Positions 26,892 through 37,520 of a stretch of 64,000 bases of DNA are shown in pieces. The position numbers were made by a program, and so were the translations under genes. The DNA is from Cyclobacterium salsum. Lineage in GTDB: Bacteria; Bacteroidota; Bacteroidia; Cytophagales; Cyclobacteriaceae. Within the stretch, counting starts at the first letter, position 1, and each line of letters starts with the position of its first letter. Where the stretch lies: contig NZ_WNKG01000002.1 in the NCBI RefSeq assembly GCF_010119245.1, positions 620,001 to 684,000 of the forward strand. The letters are read 5' to 3'. The notes under the pieces were generated by a model. It was given only the letters and a program-made list of their open reading frames with translations. It searched no databases and had not been told where the DNA came from.

Positions 26892-27266
26892 ATGGAAGAA
26901 AATAAAAAGACAGTTATTCTCGGTGCCAGTCCGAATACCTCCCGGTATGCCTATGCGGCGGCCAGAATGCTTAGGGAAAACGAGGTTCCTTTTGTGCCTG
27001 TCGGTATCAAAAAAGGGCAGGTACTAGGTGAAGAAATTCTAAATATTCGGGAAAAGCCTAAAATAGAGGGTGTTCACACACTGACCTTGTATATCGGCCC
27101 CCAAAATCAACCAGAGTGGTACGACTACCTGATTTCCCTCCAACCGGAACGAATCATTTTTAATCCGGGAACAGAAAATCCGGAATTCTATGCCCTGGCG
27201 AAAAGCCAAGGGATCGAAGTATTGAATGCCTGTAATTTGGTAATGTTGAGCACGGGCCAATTTTAA
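26892..27266 (+). CDS. CoA-binding protein (YccU-like)
   Basis: 124-residue single Rossmann domain of the CoA_binding_2 family (VILGASPNTSRYAYAAARMLRENEVPFVPVG, then PERIIFNPGTENPEFYALAKSQGIEVLNACNLVML). Members bind CoA or nucleotides and their cellular role is unclear. The stop overlaps the stop region of the convergent blh gene by 4 bp, so there is no room for a terminator between them. Confidence 0.85.
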   Translation: MEENKKTVILGASPNTSRYAYAAARMLRENEVPFVPVGIKKGQVLGEEILNIREKPKIEGVHTLTLYIGPQNQPEWYDYLISLQPERIIFNPGTENPEFYALAKSQGIEVLNACNLVMLSTGQF

Positions 27267-28135
27267 TCCTTATCGGATTCAAGGAATCGATTCATATACC
27301 AGACATGTGGGGCGGAAATAAGGGAGATTAAAACAAAAAACACGAAGATGATTTCCTCTACTTCGCTGCTTTTATAAAGGAAGGCGATTATCAATGCCAT
27401 CCCTGCCAGGCTTAGCGTGGTAAACGGTATCATCCTGGAGATAAAACTTTTAAGTTTGTTTTTTCCAAAGTGTTTTTTCAAAGCTTGGAATTCTTCGCTC
27501 ATACTGGGAAGGGCGTGCCAAAATCCAAAGTAGATTATAAAAGCCATCAGAAGGGGCAATTGGTAAAGTAATAGCCCCAGGCCCACCATTTCTACCGGAA
27601 AAAACAGCCATTTTCCTGACCTGTTCCGAAAAAACAGGAAGTTGCTTATCAGAAAACTTCCAGAGATGATATACCAACCAATGGATTTAAACGCCGCAAT
27701 CGTTGCTATTTCCTCAAGGATTTTGCCCGTCTCATCGAAACTACCCCACAAGATCACACTTAGGTAAAAAAGACCGGTAAAAAAGTAGGTAGCTTTTTTA
27801 TGGTACGTTAAGGGGGTTTGGATAAAATGACTTTGCCCAAAATGATACGCAGACATGATAATAAAAGCAATTAATGCCGGTAGGGGTAAAAGAATCCAAA
27901 GCGATAGATAAGCGAAAATGATCGCCAGGTATTTAAGGATGAAACGGATTAGGTTCTCTCTATTGATCCTGGGATTAGCAAGCAGATGATCCAAAGATCC
28001 ATGGGGAATGCCCACCGTCACTAATACTAAGCCGATAAGAATCCATTCAAACGTCTCGTTTCCTTGAAAGAAAACCAGGTATGCCAAAGCAATAAAAACC
28101 CCCAGTACCTTACCGCTATTTTCAATGTTTCTCAA
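27263..28135 (-). CDS. blh: Beta-carotene 15,15'-dioxygenase, Brp/Blh family
   Basis: Integral-membrane enzyme that cleaves beta-carotene into two retinal molecules, the chromophore of the rhodopsin encoded nearby. The iron-binding histidines sit in conserved motifs: GIPHGSLDHLLANP (residue ~45), SAYHFGQSHF (~95), FGFWHALPSM and ISAPHVWYMNRF near the C-terminus. Several hydrophobic helices and 290 residues match Blh proteins. The start overlaps the end of crtY by 14 bp, so the two are translationally coupled. Confidence 0.92.
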   Translation of the reverse strand: MRNIENSGKVLGVFIALAYLVFFQGNETFEWILIGLVLVTVGIPHGSLDHLLANPRINRENLIRFILKYLAIIFAYLSLWILLPLPALIAFIIMSAYHFGQSHFIQTPLTYHKKATYFFTGLFYLSVILWGSFDETGKILEEIATIAAFKSIGWYIISGSFLISNFLFFRNRSGKWLFFPVEMVGLGLLLYQLPLLMAFIIYFGFWHALPSMSEEFQALKKHFGKNKLKSFISRMIPFTTLSLAGMALIIAFLYKSSEVEEIIFVFFVLISLISAPHVWYMNRFLESDKD

Positions 28136-29288
28136 AACGAAGTAGGGATTTAATAAAAATGGAAAATTTTAACCTGGAAAGAAGCTTAAGTTCATGAATA
28201 AAACTGGTTTCTTCATTTAGAAATCGCAATATTTCGGGTCCGGAATTTTTTTCAAAAAGGTTGAAAAAAACTCGAGGGAGCTCATGGGGCCATTTTTTTG
28301 CAATGTTAAGAATGATATTATCGTAAAACGAGAATCTTATTTTCCTATTAAATAACAGGCTTGCTTGATCGGGTTTACTTTCAAGTGCTCTAACGATGGA
28401 TGCACAGTGTTTTTGGATGGTATGAAAGGTGTAGCCGGTACTCGGTTTACTGCACCCCGCCAACGTTCCCAAATGGGTGATGTTTGGATGCTTGATTTTA
28501 CTGAAAGCATAGGTGGTCATCGGAATACTTCCCGCTTCCTTGAAGGAAATTTCAATAGGTTCTTTACCCAATCGTTGTGAAATATAGCGTTGTAAAGCAA
28601 ATTCCATCTTTTGAGCATCCAAATGCTCCGTTGTAAACACCGTGTACTCTATCAAAGCTTCCGTTGGTGAAAAGGGTAACAAATAAAAAAAATCGGTATC
28701 ACCATTCGAATTGCCTAAAAAGTTCATCAACACAGCAGTGTCCGTTTCAAAGCAGGAGTTCTGGGTTTTTACTTGCCAACCCAGGAAAACCTGCCTGAGG
28801 ATTCTGTTTTTTTCAGGTAATAGGGGACCATTAGGGATGCTATTAAAGATTTTTCTACCCAGGTAGGTTCCATTTTCCAAGGTGCTGACCGACACACTGG
28901 TAGCGTTATTTTCGGTAATAGAAGAAACCGAATCCAGTACGAAATGCACGTTGGGAAACAAACTGATTCGTTCCTTGATTTCCGAATAAAAGTCAGAAGA
29001 TTTGATATGAAAGTAGTTGAGTGCACCGAGTTGTTTTTTCAACGTTTTTTTCCCCATACTGATACTGATATTTTGCCAGGAAACAATCGGAGAATTTTTC
29101 GGGTGAATGGAAAGCGGCTTTTCTGCCCAATAGCACCAGGTTCGGTCGTTGGTGTTTTTATTGGAACTGTCAATTACCAGGATCCGACTATTTTTGAGTT
29201 TACTTTCCAATAGGTGATAGACGAAACTCATTCCGGCACAGCCAAATCCTGTTATAATAAAATCGTAGGTTGAATTGGGAGTGATCAT
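28122..29288 (-). CDS. crtY: Lycopene beta-cyclase
   Basis: 388-residue flavoprotein that converts lycopene to beta-carotene, the substrate of Blh. It has the N-terminal dinucleotide motif DFIITGFGCAGMSFVYHLLE and the lycopene-cyclase segments NDRTWCYWAEKP, ALIEYTVFTTE and GTLAGCSKPSTGYTFHTIQKH. It lies between proteorhodopsin and blh on the same strand, overlapping blh. Phytoene-forming genes (crtE/B/I) are not in the window, so lycopene must be supplied from elsewhere. Confidence 0.9.
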   Translation of the reverse strand: MITPNSTYDFIITGFGCAGMSFVYHLLESKLKNSRILVIDSSNKNTNDRTWCYWAEKPLSIHPKNSPIVSWQNISISMGKKTLKKQLGALNYFHIKSSDFYSEIKERISLFPNVHFVLDSVSSITENNATSVSVSTLENGTYLGRKIFNSIPNGPLLPEKNRILRQVFLGWQVKTQNSCFETDTAVLMNFLGNSNGDTDFFYLLPFSPTEALIEYTVFTTEHLDAQKMEFALQRYISQRLGKEPIEISFKEAGSIPMTTYAFSKIKHPNITHLGTLAGCSKPSTGYTFHTIQKHCASIVRALESKPDQASLLFNRKIRFSFYDNIILNIAKKWPHELPRVFFNLFEKNSGPEILRFLNEETSFIHELKLLSRLKFSIFIKSLLRFEKH

Positions 29289-29326
29289 GAGTACGAACCT
29301 TAGGGTAGCTTATTTCAAGCTTATAA

Positions 29327-29364
29327 GAAAAAACAAACTGCCCCAATAGGTTAGGGCAGTTTGT
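29327..29364 (-). terminator. Intrinsic terminator between proteorhodopsin and crtY
   Basis: On the minus strand ACAAACTGCCC pairs with GGGCAGTTTGT and is followed by TTTTTT. It directly follows the proteorhodopsin stop codon, so crtY and blh depend on read-through or on their own promoter. Confidence 0.85.
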
Positions 29365-29371
29365 AATACTT

Positions 29372-30124
29372 TTAGGCAGCTACTGCTTTCCTGTTCTTTG
29401 CCGTTTCAGCAATGGCGACAGAGTAGATCACCAATCCGAACCCGATTTTGTTAATGGCATCAGCCAGGTTATAAAACAAATCAATGCTGCTTACTTCAAA
29501 AGCTCCTGATAATAAGTTTCCTGGTAGTACCATGTACCCAATTGGATAAATAGACCATCCCAAGGTGATAAAAATTTTCAGAAGAAACATCGCATTGCTT
29601 AAAGCAGGGCTTTGAGACGTTTTAGCCAACTTTGCCACGTCCCCCGCAAATACTTCATAAACGATGTACAAATACCCCAATGTGGAAAGGATGCCCCACA
29701 TGACGTTATTTTCGATCCCAGAAGTTTCCCCGATGAATCCCGTCACCAACATGATCAAAGAGGCGAGAATTAATTTAAACAAGGTGGATCCTTTTGCCCC
29801 GAAAGGCTTGGTAAGTAGATAAAACTCCACACACATCAAAGGGACCGTCAAGGTCCAGTCTACGTAGCGGAATGCCGTGGGACTCTGCCCTGTTTCGAGG
29901 TAGAAATCCCTCATGTAATAATAGTGGACGGCAGCAATACCCGTAATGAGTGCAGATACCAAAAGAGATGTTTTCCACTTTCCGTCCACTGATCCTCTTT
30001 CGACTAGGAAAAAGATAGCAGAAGCAAACATGGCCATGTAGCCGATGAAGAATGTGATGGCTACCGGGTCGCTGTTGATGATCTTTTCCAAACCGACCAA
30101 TTCAGCTGTTAATACAACGTTCAT
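29372..30124 (-). CDS. Proteorhodopsin, proton-pumping, predicted green-absorbing
   Basis: 250-residue seven-helix retinal protein of the inner membrane that pumps protons outward in light. Helix C reads RYVDWTLTVPLMCVEFYLL, giving Asp89 (acceptor), Thr93 and Glu100 (donor), the DTE triad of proton pumps rather than the NDQ triad of sodium pumps. His67 matches the His that couples to the acceptor. The Schiff-base Lys is Lys226 (ADAINKIGFGLVIYSVA). The spectral-tuning site is Met97, typical of green-absorbing forms in Bacteroidota. It is followed by a terminator and then the retinal-forming crtY-blh pair. Confidence 0.97.
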   Translation of the reverse strand: MNVVLTAELVGLEKIINSDPVAITFFIGYMAMFASAIFFLVERGSVDGKWKTSLLVSALITGIAAVHYYYMRDFYLETGQSPTAFRYVDWTLTVPLMCVEFYLLTKPFGAKGSTLFKLILASLIMLVTGFIGETSGIENNVMWGILSTLGYLYIVYEVFAGDVAKLAKTSQSPALSNAMFLLKIFITLGWSIYPIGYMVLPGNLLSGAFEVSSIDLFYNLADAINKIGFGLVIYSVAIAETAKNRKAVAA

Positions 30125-32456
<2,332 letters not shown>

Positions 32457-32484
32457 TCCGTTTCGGAATGCGTTGTGTCAATAC

Positions 32485-32510
32485 AAAAAAGGGCGTTGTG
32501 CCCTTTTTTT
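32485..32510 (+). terminator. Intrinsic terminator of gyrB
   Basis: AAAAAAGGGC, loop GTTGT, GCCC followed by seven T: a classic rho-independent terminator. Confidence 0.9.
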
Positions 32511-32569
32511 ATTCTTCGATTTATTTAGTATCATTGGCCTACTTTTTCCCTTAAAAAAATCAATTAATT

Positions 32570-34696
32570 ATGAAGCTTATCCAACATGATAAAATAGAAG
32601 AAACCATTAACAATAGTGAACTTATCAGCCGTGACCTGAGCTGGCTTAAGTTCAACGAAAGGGTTTTTGATCAGATAAAAAAGGATAAACGCAATATTTT
32701 CGAGAAATTTAAATTTCTGGCCATTGCTGCATCCAATCTGGATGAGTTTTTTATGATTCGGGTAGGGTCCTTGTATAACTACCTGGACTATGATAAGGTA
32801 CGGATTGATTACTCTGGCTTGAGAGAGGATGATTTCAAAAAGAAATTAATGATTGAGTCCCAGCATTTTCATAAACGGCTGCAGCGGCATTTCGTAAAGG
32901 AACTATTGTTTAAAACGCAGGAGGCTGGTTTTATTTTGAGCAATGTTCGTAATTTACAGGAGGAGGAGCAAAAAACCATTAAAGAGTACTTCTACAAAGC
33001 GGTATACCCCATGCTAACCCCCATGGTATTTGACGGGTACCATACTTTTCCCATTTTGATGAACAAGTTGCTTATTTTTGGGGTGGTGACAATTGGACCG
33101 GGGGAAAAAAAAGACAATAAGAAGCTTTCATTCGTTCAGATACCTTCCAATATTCCTCGTTTCTTCGAACTGGAAAGAGAGGACATGATGATTTATGTTC
33201 CGATAGAAGAAATGATTCGTGAGCATATCGTTTCCTTGTTCAGAAATGTAACCATCGAATCGATAAATTTATTTCGGATTACACGAAATGGTGATTTTAC
33301 ACTGGAGGAGAGTGAGGACATGGACAGCAATTTTTTAGAAGAGGTAAAACGAAAGCTAAACGAACGAAAAACGGGACGTGTCGTCCGTATAGAGATAGAA
33401 GAAGGCTACAGTAAGTGGATGGTCAATTTGCTTAAACAGCGATGGACGCTAAACGACGATAGTATTTTTAAAATTGAGAGAAAGAGCCTGATGGATTTTT
33501 CAGGACTTTGGCAAGTCATTGGTAACAAACGATTTAAAGATAAAATACCAGCTACGCCCCGGCCCGTTCCGCCGCTATCTTACCCCGAAGCCGCTTCGGA
33601 GGATATTTTTCAGGTTTTGAAACACAAAGACGTGCTGCTACACCACCCCTACAATGACATGGAACCCATTTTGGAGTTGTTGGATAAGGCTGCGGATGAT
33701 ACCCATGTGATGGCCATAAAAATGACTATCTACCGGCTTGCCAAAAACTCACGTATTGTGGGCGCGCTGCTAAAAGCGGTAGAAAATGGGAAACATGTCT
33801 CTGTTCTTTTTGAAGTCAAAGCGAGATTTGACGAAGAGAATAACATACGGGAAGCCAAGAAAATGCAAAAAGCAGGCTGCTTTGTTATATATGGGGTGAG
33901 TAATTTTAAGACGCATACCAAATTAATGCTCATCGTTAAAAAAGAAGAAAACAGGGTGACCCGTTACGTTCACGTGGGATCTGGTAACTACAATGAAGAA
34001 ACCAGCCGGATATACACAGATATCGGTTTGCTGACTACCAATGAAATACTAGCAAATGACGTATCCGAATTTTTTAACGTTATCACAGGCCATTCAGCTC
34101 CTACCAACTATCAAAATCTGATCACCTCGCCCAGAGACATGCGGAACAAATTGATAGAATTTATTCAAATAGAGGCTGAAAATGCTAGTAAAGGCTTGCC
34201 TTCCGGTATATTTATTAAAATCAATTCCTTAGAGGATTCGGAGTTTATTTTCGCTTTGTATAAAGCTTCTCAGGCCGGCGTACCGATTAAATTGATTGTT
34301 CGTGGCATTTGCTGCCTGCGACCGGGAAGGAAGGGTTTGAGTGAAAATATTGAAGTGATCTCCATTGTGGGGGATTTTCTGGAACATTCCCGGATTTACC
34401 ATTTTCATAACAATGAAAACTACCGGACCTATGTAGGTAGTGCCGATGCCATGGTCAGAAGCTTTGATAAGCGGCTTGAATCCCTATTCAAGGTGGAGAA
34501 TGAATTTCTACAAAAACAACTGATGAATATCTTGCGGTATAATCTATGGGATAACGAAAATGCCTACGTCATGCAGGAAAATGGTCAGTACATCAGTAAG
34601 AAACCTGGCGAAGGAGAGGAGCCGTTTAATATTCATCAGAAATTTTTCGAATTAATGCCGGACATGATTGAAGAAGTCCGGTTAATCGAGGGATAG
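32570..34696 (+). CDS. ppk1: Polyphosphate kinase 1
   Basis: 708 residues, the normal PPK1 length. It makes inorganic polyphosphate from ATP through a phosphohistidine. N-terminal and head domains (LISRDLSWLKFNERVFDQ, AASNLDEFFMIRVGSL, YPMLTPMVFD) are followed by the catalytic segments LLHHPYNDMEPILELLDKAA and MTIYRLAKNSRIVGAL. The two HKD-like active-site His regions are FKTHTKLMLIV and LEHSRIYHFHN. It is membrane-associated in other bacteria. A Ppx/GppA phosphatase gene converges 7 bp away, pairing synthesis with breakdown. Confidence 0.96.
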   Translation: MKLIQHDKIEETINNSELISRDLSWLKFNERVFDQIKKDKRNIFEKFKFLAIAASNLDEFFMIRVGSLYNYLDYDKVRIDYSGLREDDFKKKLMIESQHFHKRLQRHFVKELLFKTQEAGFILSNVRNLQEEEQKTIKEYFYKAVYPMLTPMVFDGYHTFPILMNKLLIFGVVTIGPGEKKDNKKLSFVQIPSNIPRFFELEREDMMIYVPIEEMIREHIVSLFRNVTIESINLFRITRNGDFTLEESEDMDSNFLEEVKRKLNERKTGRVVRIEIEEGYSKWMVNLLKQRWTLNDDSIFKIERKSLMDFSGLWQVIGNKRFKDKIPATPRPVPPLSYPEAASEDIFQVLKHKDVLLHHPYNDMEPILELLDKAADDTHVMAIKMTIYRLAKNSRIVGALLKAVENGKHVSVLFEVKARFDEENNIREAKKMQKAGCFVIYGVSNFKTHTKLMLIVKKEENRVTRYVHVGSGNYNEETSRIYTDIGLLTTNEILANDVSEFFNVITGHSAPTNYQNLITSPRDMRNKLIEFIQIEAENASKGLPSGIFIKINSLEDSEFIFALYKASQAGVPIKLIVRGICCLRPGRKGLSENIEVISIVGDFLEHSRIYHFHNNENYRTYVGSADAMVRSFDKRLESLFKVENEFLQKQLMNILRYNLWDNENAYVMQENGQYISKKPGEGEEPFNIHQKFFELMPDMIEEVRLIEG

Positions 34697-34703
34697 GCGG
34701 CCA

Positions 34704-35606
34704 CTACTTGCCGGTGAAAATGGTATTTTCGGTTCCGCAGTTTTTCTCAAATAGTTCCAGAAGCATGCCGTCTTTCAATCCCAGGTCAGGCACCTTGATC
34801 TTTTGAATTTTAGCAGCATCCAATGCAATTAGATAGATCTTTGTCGCTGGGATAATCACGTCCGCCCGGTCCTCATTCAGGTGAAGCAGGTTTATTCTTT
34901 CTTCACCACTATGGCTTTCCAGCAGATGTAGAATTTCCCTGATTTTTTGAATATCCAGCAAGCTTCCCCGCTTCTGCAGGCGGGCCAATTCGAATATTTT
35001 ATTTATGTTTCCACCTGTCCCGATTCCGGTAATGGTTTTTTCCAGCGAAAGATGGGTGGTAATGAATCTTTTAATTTGACGCAGAGCGGGCTCGGGAAGC
35101 GCCTTATCCAAGGTACGGACAGATCCGATTTTAAACGATTTTGAGCCGACTTTTAGGCCTTTCTTATAAACATTCAATTCTGTGCTTCCTCCTCCTACAT
35201 CTATATGGAGGTATGTTTTATGGTCGATATGATTTCCCAATGATTTATTTATCAGGGCTGCTTCGGTATTTCCATCAATAATCCTGATTTTTAGGCCCAG
35301 GTCATTTTGAATTTCTTTAACGATTTCTTTTCCATTTTCTGATTCCCGCATGGCAGAAGTGGCACAAGCCATGTAATCATCTACTCCATAGAGGTTGATC
35401 AGGATCTGAAATGCTTTCATCAGTTCTTTAAACCTGATTTTGTTTTCCTGAGAAATTTCTTTTTTTAAAAACACGTCCCTTCCCAGGCGTAGGGGAAACC
35501 GGAGGTATTCCAGTTTTTTAAAGGTATACTTCCCACGAAAATAGTGCACTTGCGTCACTTGCAGGCGAACGGCGTTGGACCCAATATCTATAGCTGCTAA
35601 TTTCAC
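34704..35606 (-). CDS. Ppx/GppA exopolyphosphatase-family phosphatase
   Basis: 300-residue ASKHA-fold protein that hydrolyses polyphosphate ends or pppGpp. The first phosphate loop AAIDIGSNAVRLQV is at the N-terminus, MACATSAMRESENG follows, and the second loop YLHIDVGGGSTELNVYKKG lies around residue 140. It lacks the C-terminal HD-like domain of the ~500-residue E. coli Ppx, as is common in Bacteroidota. It converges on ppk1. Polyphosphate versus pppGpp preference cannot be read from sequence. Confidence 0.9.
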   Translation of the reverse strand: MKLAAIDIGSNAVRLQVTQVHYFRGKYTFKKLEYLRFPLRLGRDVFLKKEISQENKIRFKELMKAFQILINLYGVDDYMACATSAMRESENGKEIVKEIQNDLGLKIRIIDGNTEAALINKSLGNHIDHKTYLHIDVGGGSTELNVYKKGLKVGSKSFKIGSVRTLDKALPEPALRQIKRFITTHLSLEKTITGIGTGGNINKIFELARLQKRGSLLDIQKIREILHLLESHSGEERINLLHLNEDRADVIIPATKIYLIALDAAKIQKIKVPDLGLKDGMLLELFEKNCGTENTIFTGK

Positions 35607-35748
35607 TTGAACATGATAATCAACTCAGAAAAAGAACTAGTTACAAAAAGGAGTTACTTGGTCGGTTAGATGATCGCCGAGCAAACAACTCCTGCCACAT
35701 TACCATATCAGGTAATGAGGTTATAATGTTAGGTAATGAATTGGACGC

Positions 35749-35958
35749 CTATTTTTTTCTACCTACTGCCAGCAAAACAAAACCTGCGATGACAGCGATT
35801 CCTCCGGCATAAGGGGGCCAGTTGAGCGATTCCTCGCTTTCAGCATTGACTTCCAGCGGCCCGGCATCAATCACCGTTTCTTCCGTGGTATAGGAAATCC
35901 CGGTGACTAAAAACATACCGATTCCCGCAATAATAAGAATAATTCCTAATATTTTCAT
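35749..35958 (-). CDS. Small two-helix membrane protein (69 aa)
   Basis: Helices at residues ~3-20 and ~50-65 flank a short acidic periplasmic loop (YTTEETVIDAGPLEVNAESEESLNWPPYAGG). This pattern, with the loop text VIDAGPLEVNAE and the C-terminal GRKK, recurs in short conserved Bacteroidota proteins of unknown function. The gene is isolated, with its own intergenic region on each side. Confidence 0.75.
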   Translation of the reverse strand: MKILGIILIIAGIGMFLVTGISYTTEETVIDAGPLEVNAESEESLNWPPYAGGIAVIAGFVLLAVGRKK

Positions 35959-36039
35959 GATTTTAAAAGTTTGGTTCTAACTACTGTGCTACAAATAGCT
36001 TACCAATTTTATGGGTTATGCGAATGCTATTTTAGAAAA

Positions 36040-36315
36040 TCACATTTTTTCATATTTTCCCTTATTTAATTTTCTTTTTAATCTAAAGAAATTAATAAAT
36101 CCAAGGATTAGTAACACCAAACTTATCAGGAAGGAAAAATACCCCAACTCTTTCACATTTTCCAGATCGTTTACCTTAATCAGCGCGGTTCCGCTGACGA
36201 TAAAATACAAGCTCGTTCGGATATAGGACAAAAGCGTTCGGTCATTTGCCAATTTGGTACGCTGTCTGGCCAAAAAATCCCGGACGATAAGTGTTTCTTC
36301 TGTTATTTTTTCCAT
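36040..36315 (-). CDS. DUF202 family small membrane protein
   Basis: 91 residues from the chosen start. The DUF202 signature LIVRDFLARQRTKLANDRTLLSYIRTSLYFIVSGTALIK is at the N-terminus, with two transmembrane helices following. The frame extends to 36381, but MEKITEETLIVRDFLA at 36315 is the family start, and a matching promoter lies between 36346 and 36373, inside the longer reading. Function unknown. Confidence 0.8.
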   Translation of the reverse strand: MEKITEETLIVRDFLARQRTKLANDRTLLSYIRTSLYFIVSGTALIKVNDLENVKELGYFSFLISLVLLILGFINFFRLKRKLNKGKYEKM

Positions 36316-36345
36316 AGACTTGCGGACTAATAATGATTTAAAGCA

Positions 36346-36373
36346 CAAATTTAAAGGTATAACTTTGAAACAA
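36346..36373 (-). promoter_or_regulatory. Candidate promoter of the DUF202 gene
   Basis: On the minus strand TTG, 17 bp, then TAAATTTG, a perfect -7 match to TAnnTTTG with acceptable spacing. The -7 element lies about 30 bp before the ATG at 36315. A plus-strand TAACTTTG at 36360-36367 overlaps it and could serve the DUF3078 gene, though no -33 partner was found. Confidence 0.45.
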
Positions 36374-36421
36374 TTGTACAAATTGTCACTTTAAACTTTT
36401 AAACCAAATAAAAAATTTTCA

Positions 36422-37318
36422 ATGAAAACCTATTTACTTATTTTAATCGCCACGGTAGTATCGTGCCGTTTAGTAATCGCTCAAGAGGCCGAAGCTACTT
36501 CAGCCGAAAAAGACACCACCTACTGGCAATCTGAATTTAGTGCTGGTCTAAATTTTAATCAAGCTGGTTTTAGTAGTAACTGGAAGGCGGGGGGTGTCAA
36601 TTCCGTGGCTTTTGGAAGCTTGGTTGCAGGAAAGGCATCGTATAGCAAAGAAAAATTCTCCTGGGATAATGAATTGGAATTATTGTTTGGAATTGTCCGT
36701 AATGAAGGAGAGGAAACGCGAAAGTCCAATGACCGAATCTTTCTGGATTCAAAATTAGGCTACCAAATGTCTGACAGGTGGTCGGCTTACTTTTCCGCTA
36801 ATTATCTTACCCAATTCGCAGAGGGCTATACATTTAATGACGATGGTACCAAATCGTTGATTTCAAAATTTATGGCTCCGGGTTTCCTGACCTCCTCTCT
36901 GGGAATGGAATACAAACCCAATGAAACCTTTTTTTTGCGGATAGGCCCCCTTTCGCCCCGTTTTACATTTGTCACTGATCAGGGAATTATTGCTAATGTG
37001 CCGTCGAATTACGGCGTACCAGCGGGGGAGACGGTTAGAATTGAATGGTTAGCCATGCAGGTTTTTGCCAGCCTGGATAAGGATTTGGCTGAAAATCTAA
37101 ATCTCAAAACCCGCTACGCACTATTTGCCAATTACGAAACACTGGCATTCGATTCCATTGACCACCGTCTGGATCTTACCCTGACCGCGAAGATTACTGA
37201 CATCATCAATGTCACCTTCACCGGTATCGCCCTGTACGATTTGGACCAGGATCCGGGGGTGCAGGTTAGCCAGGCATTGGCGTTGGGCATTCTCTACAAA
37301 GTGGGGGGTAAAAAATAA
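36422..37318 (+). CDS. DUF3078 outer-membrane barrel-like protein
   Basis: 298 residues with a signal peptide (cleavage near residue 21, RLVIAQ). The signature SAGLNFNQAGFSSNWKAGGVNSVAFGSLVAGKASY and the alternating strands of the remainder mark DUF3078, a predicted outer-membrane beta-barrel restricted to Bacteroidota and relatives. Substrate and function are unknown. A terminator follows about 100 bp later, so it is monocistronic. Confidence 0.85.
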   Translation: MKTYLLILIATVVSCRLVIAQEAEATSAEKDTTYWQSEFSAGLNFNQAGFSSNWKAGGVNSVAFGSLVAGKASYSKEKFSWDNELELLFGIVRNEGEETRKSNDRIFLDSKLGYQMSDRWSAYFSANYLTQFAEGYTFNDDGTKSLISKFMAPGFLTSSLGMEYKPNETFFLRIGPLSPRFTFVTDQGIIANVPSNYGVPAGETVRIEWLAMQVFASLDKDLAENLNLKTRYALFANYETLAFDSIDHRLDLTLTAKITDIINVTFTGIALYDLDQDPGVQVSQALALGILYKVGGKK

Positions 37319-37421
37319 ATTATTGTGTACTTTTTTTCCAGGAAATTTTGATTTCAATCAGTTATTATTAATTTTGTTTGTATTATGGTAGTTAAATAAT
37401 AGTTGGTTTAGTTTTCAAAAT

Positions 37422-37451
37422 AAAAAGCAGGAGAGGTTCTCCTGCTTTTTT
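37422..37451 (+). terminator. Intrinsic terminator after the DUF3078 gene
   Basis: AAAAAGCAGGAGA and TCTCCTGCTTTTTT form a long stem around a short loop, followed by T. Confidence 0.9.
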
Positions 37452-37520
37452 GTTTCCATATTATTTTTTCCAGTAAAGGGTTTTTTAGATAACTTGCAGA
37501 GGTTTCTTTTGAGGGATTTG

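Noticed and set aside
29372-30124. Sodium-pumping or sensory rhodopsin
   Set aside because: Helix C carries D-T-E at the key positions rather than N-D-Q, and no transducer gene is adjacent.
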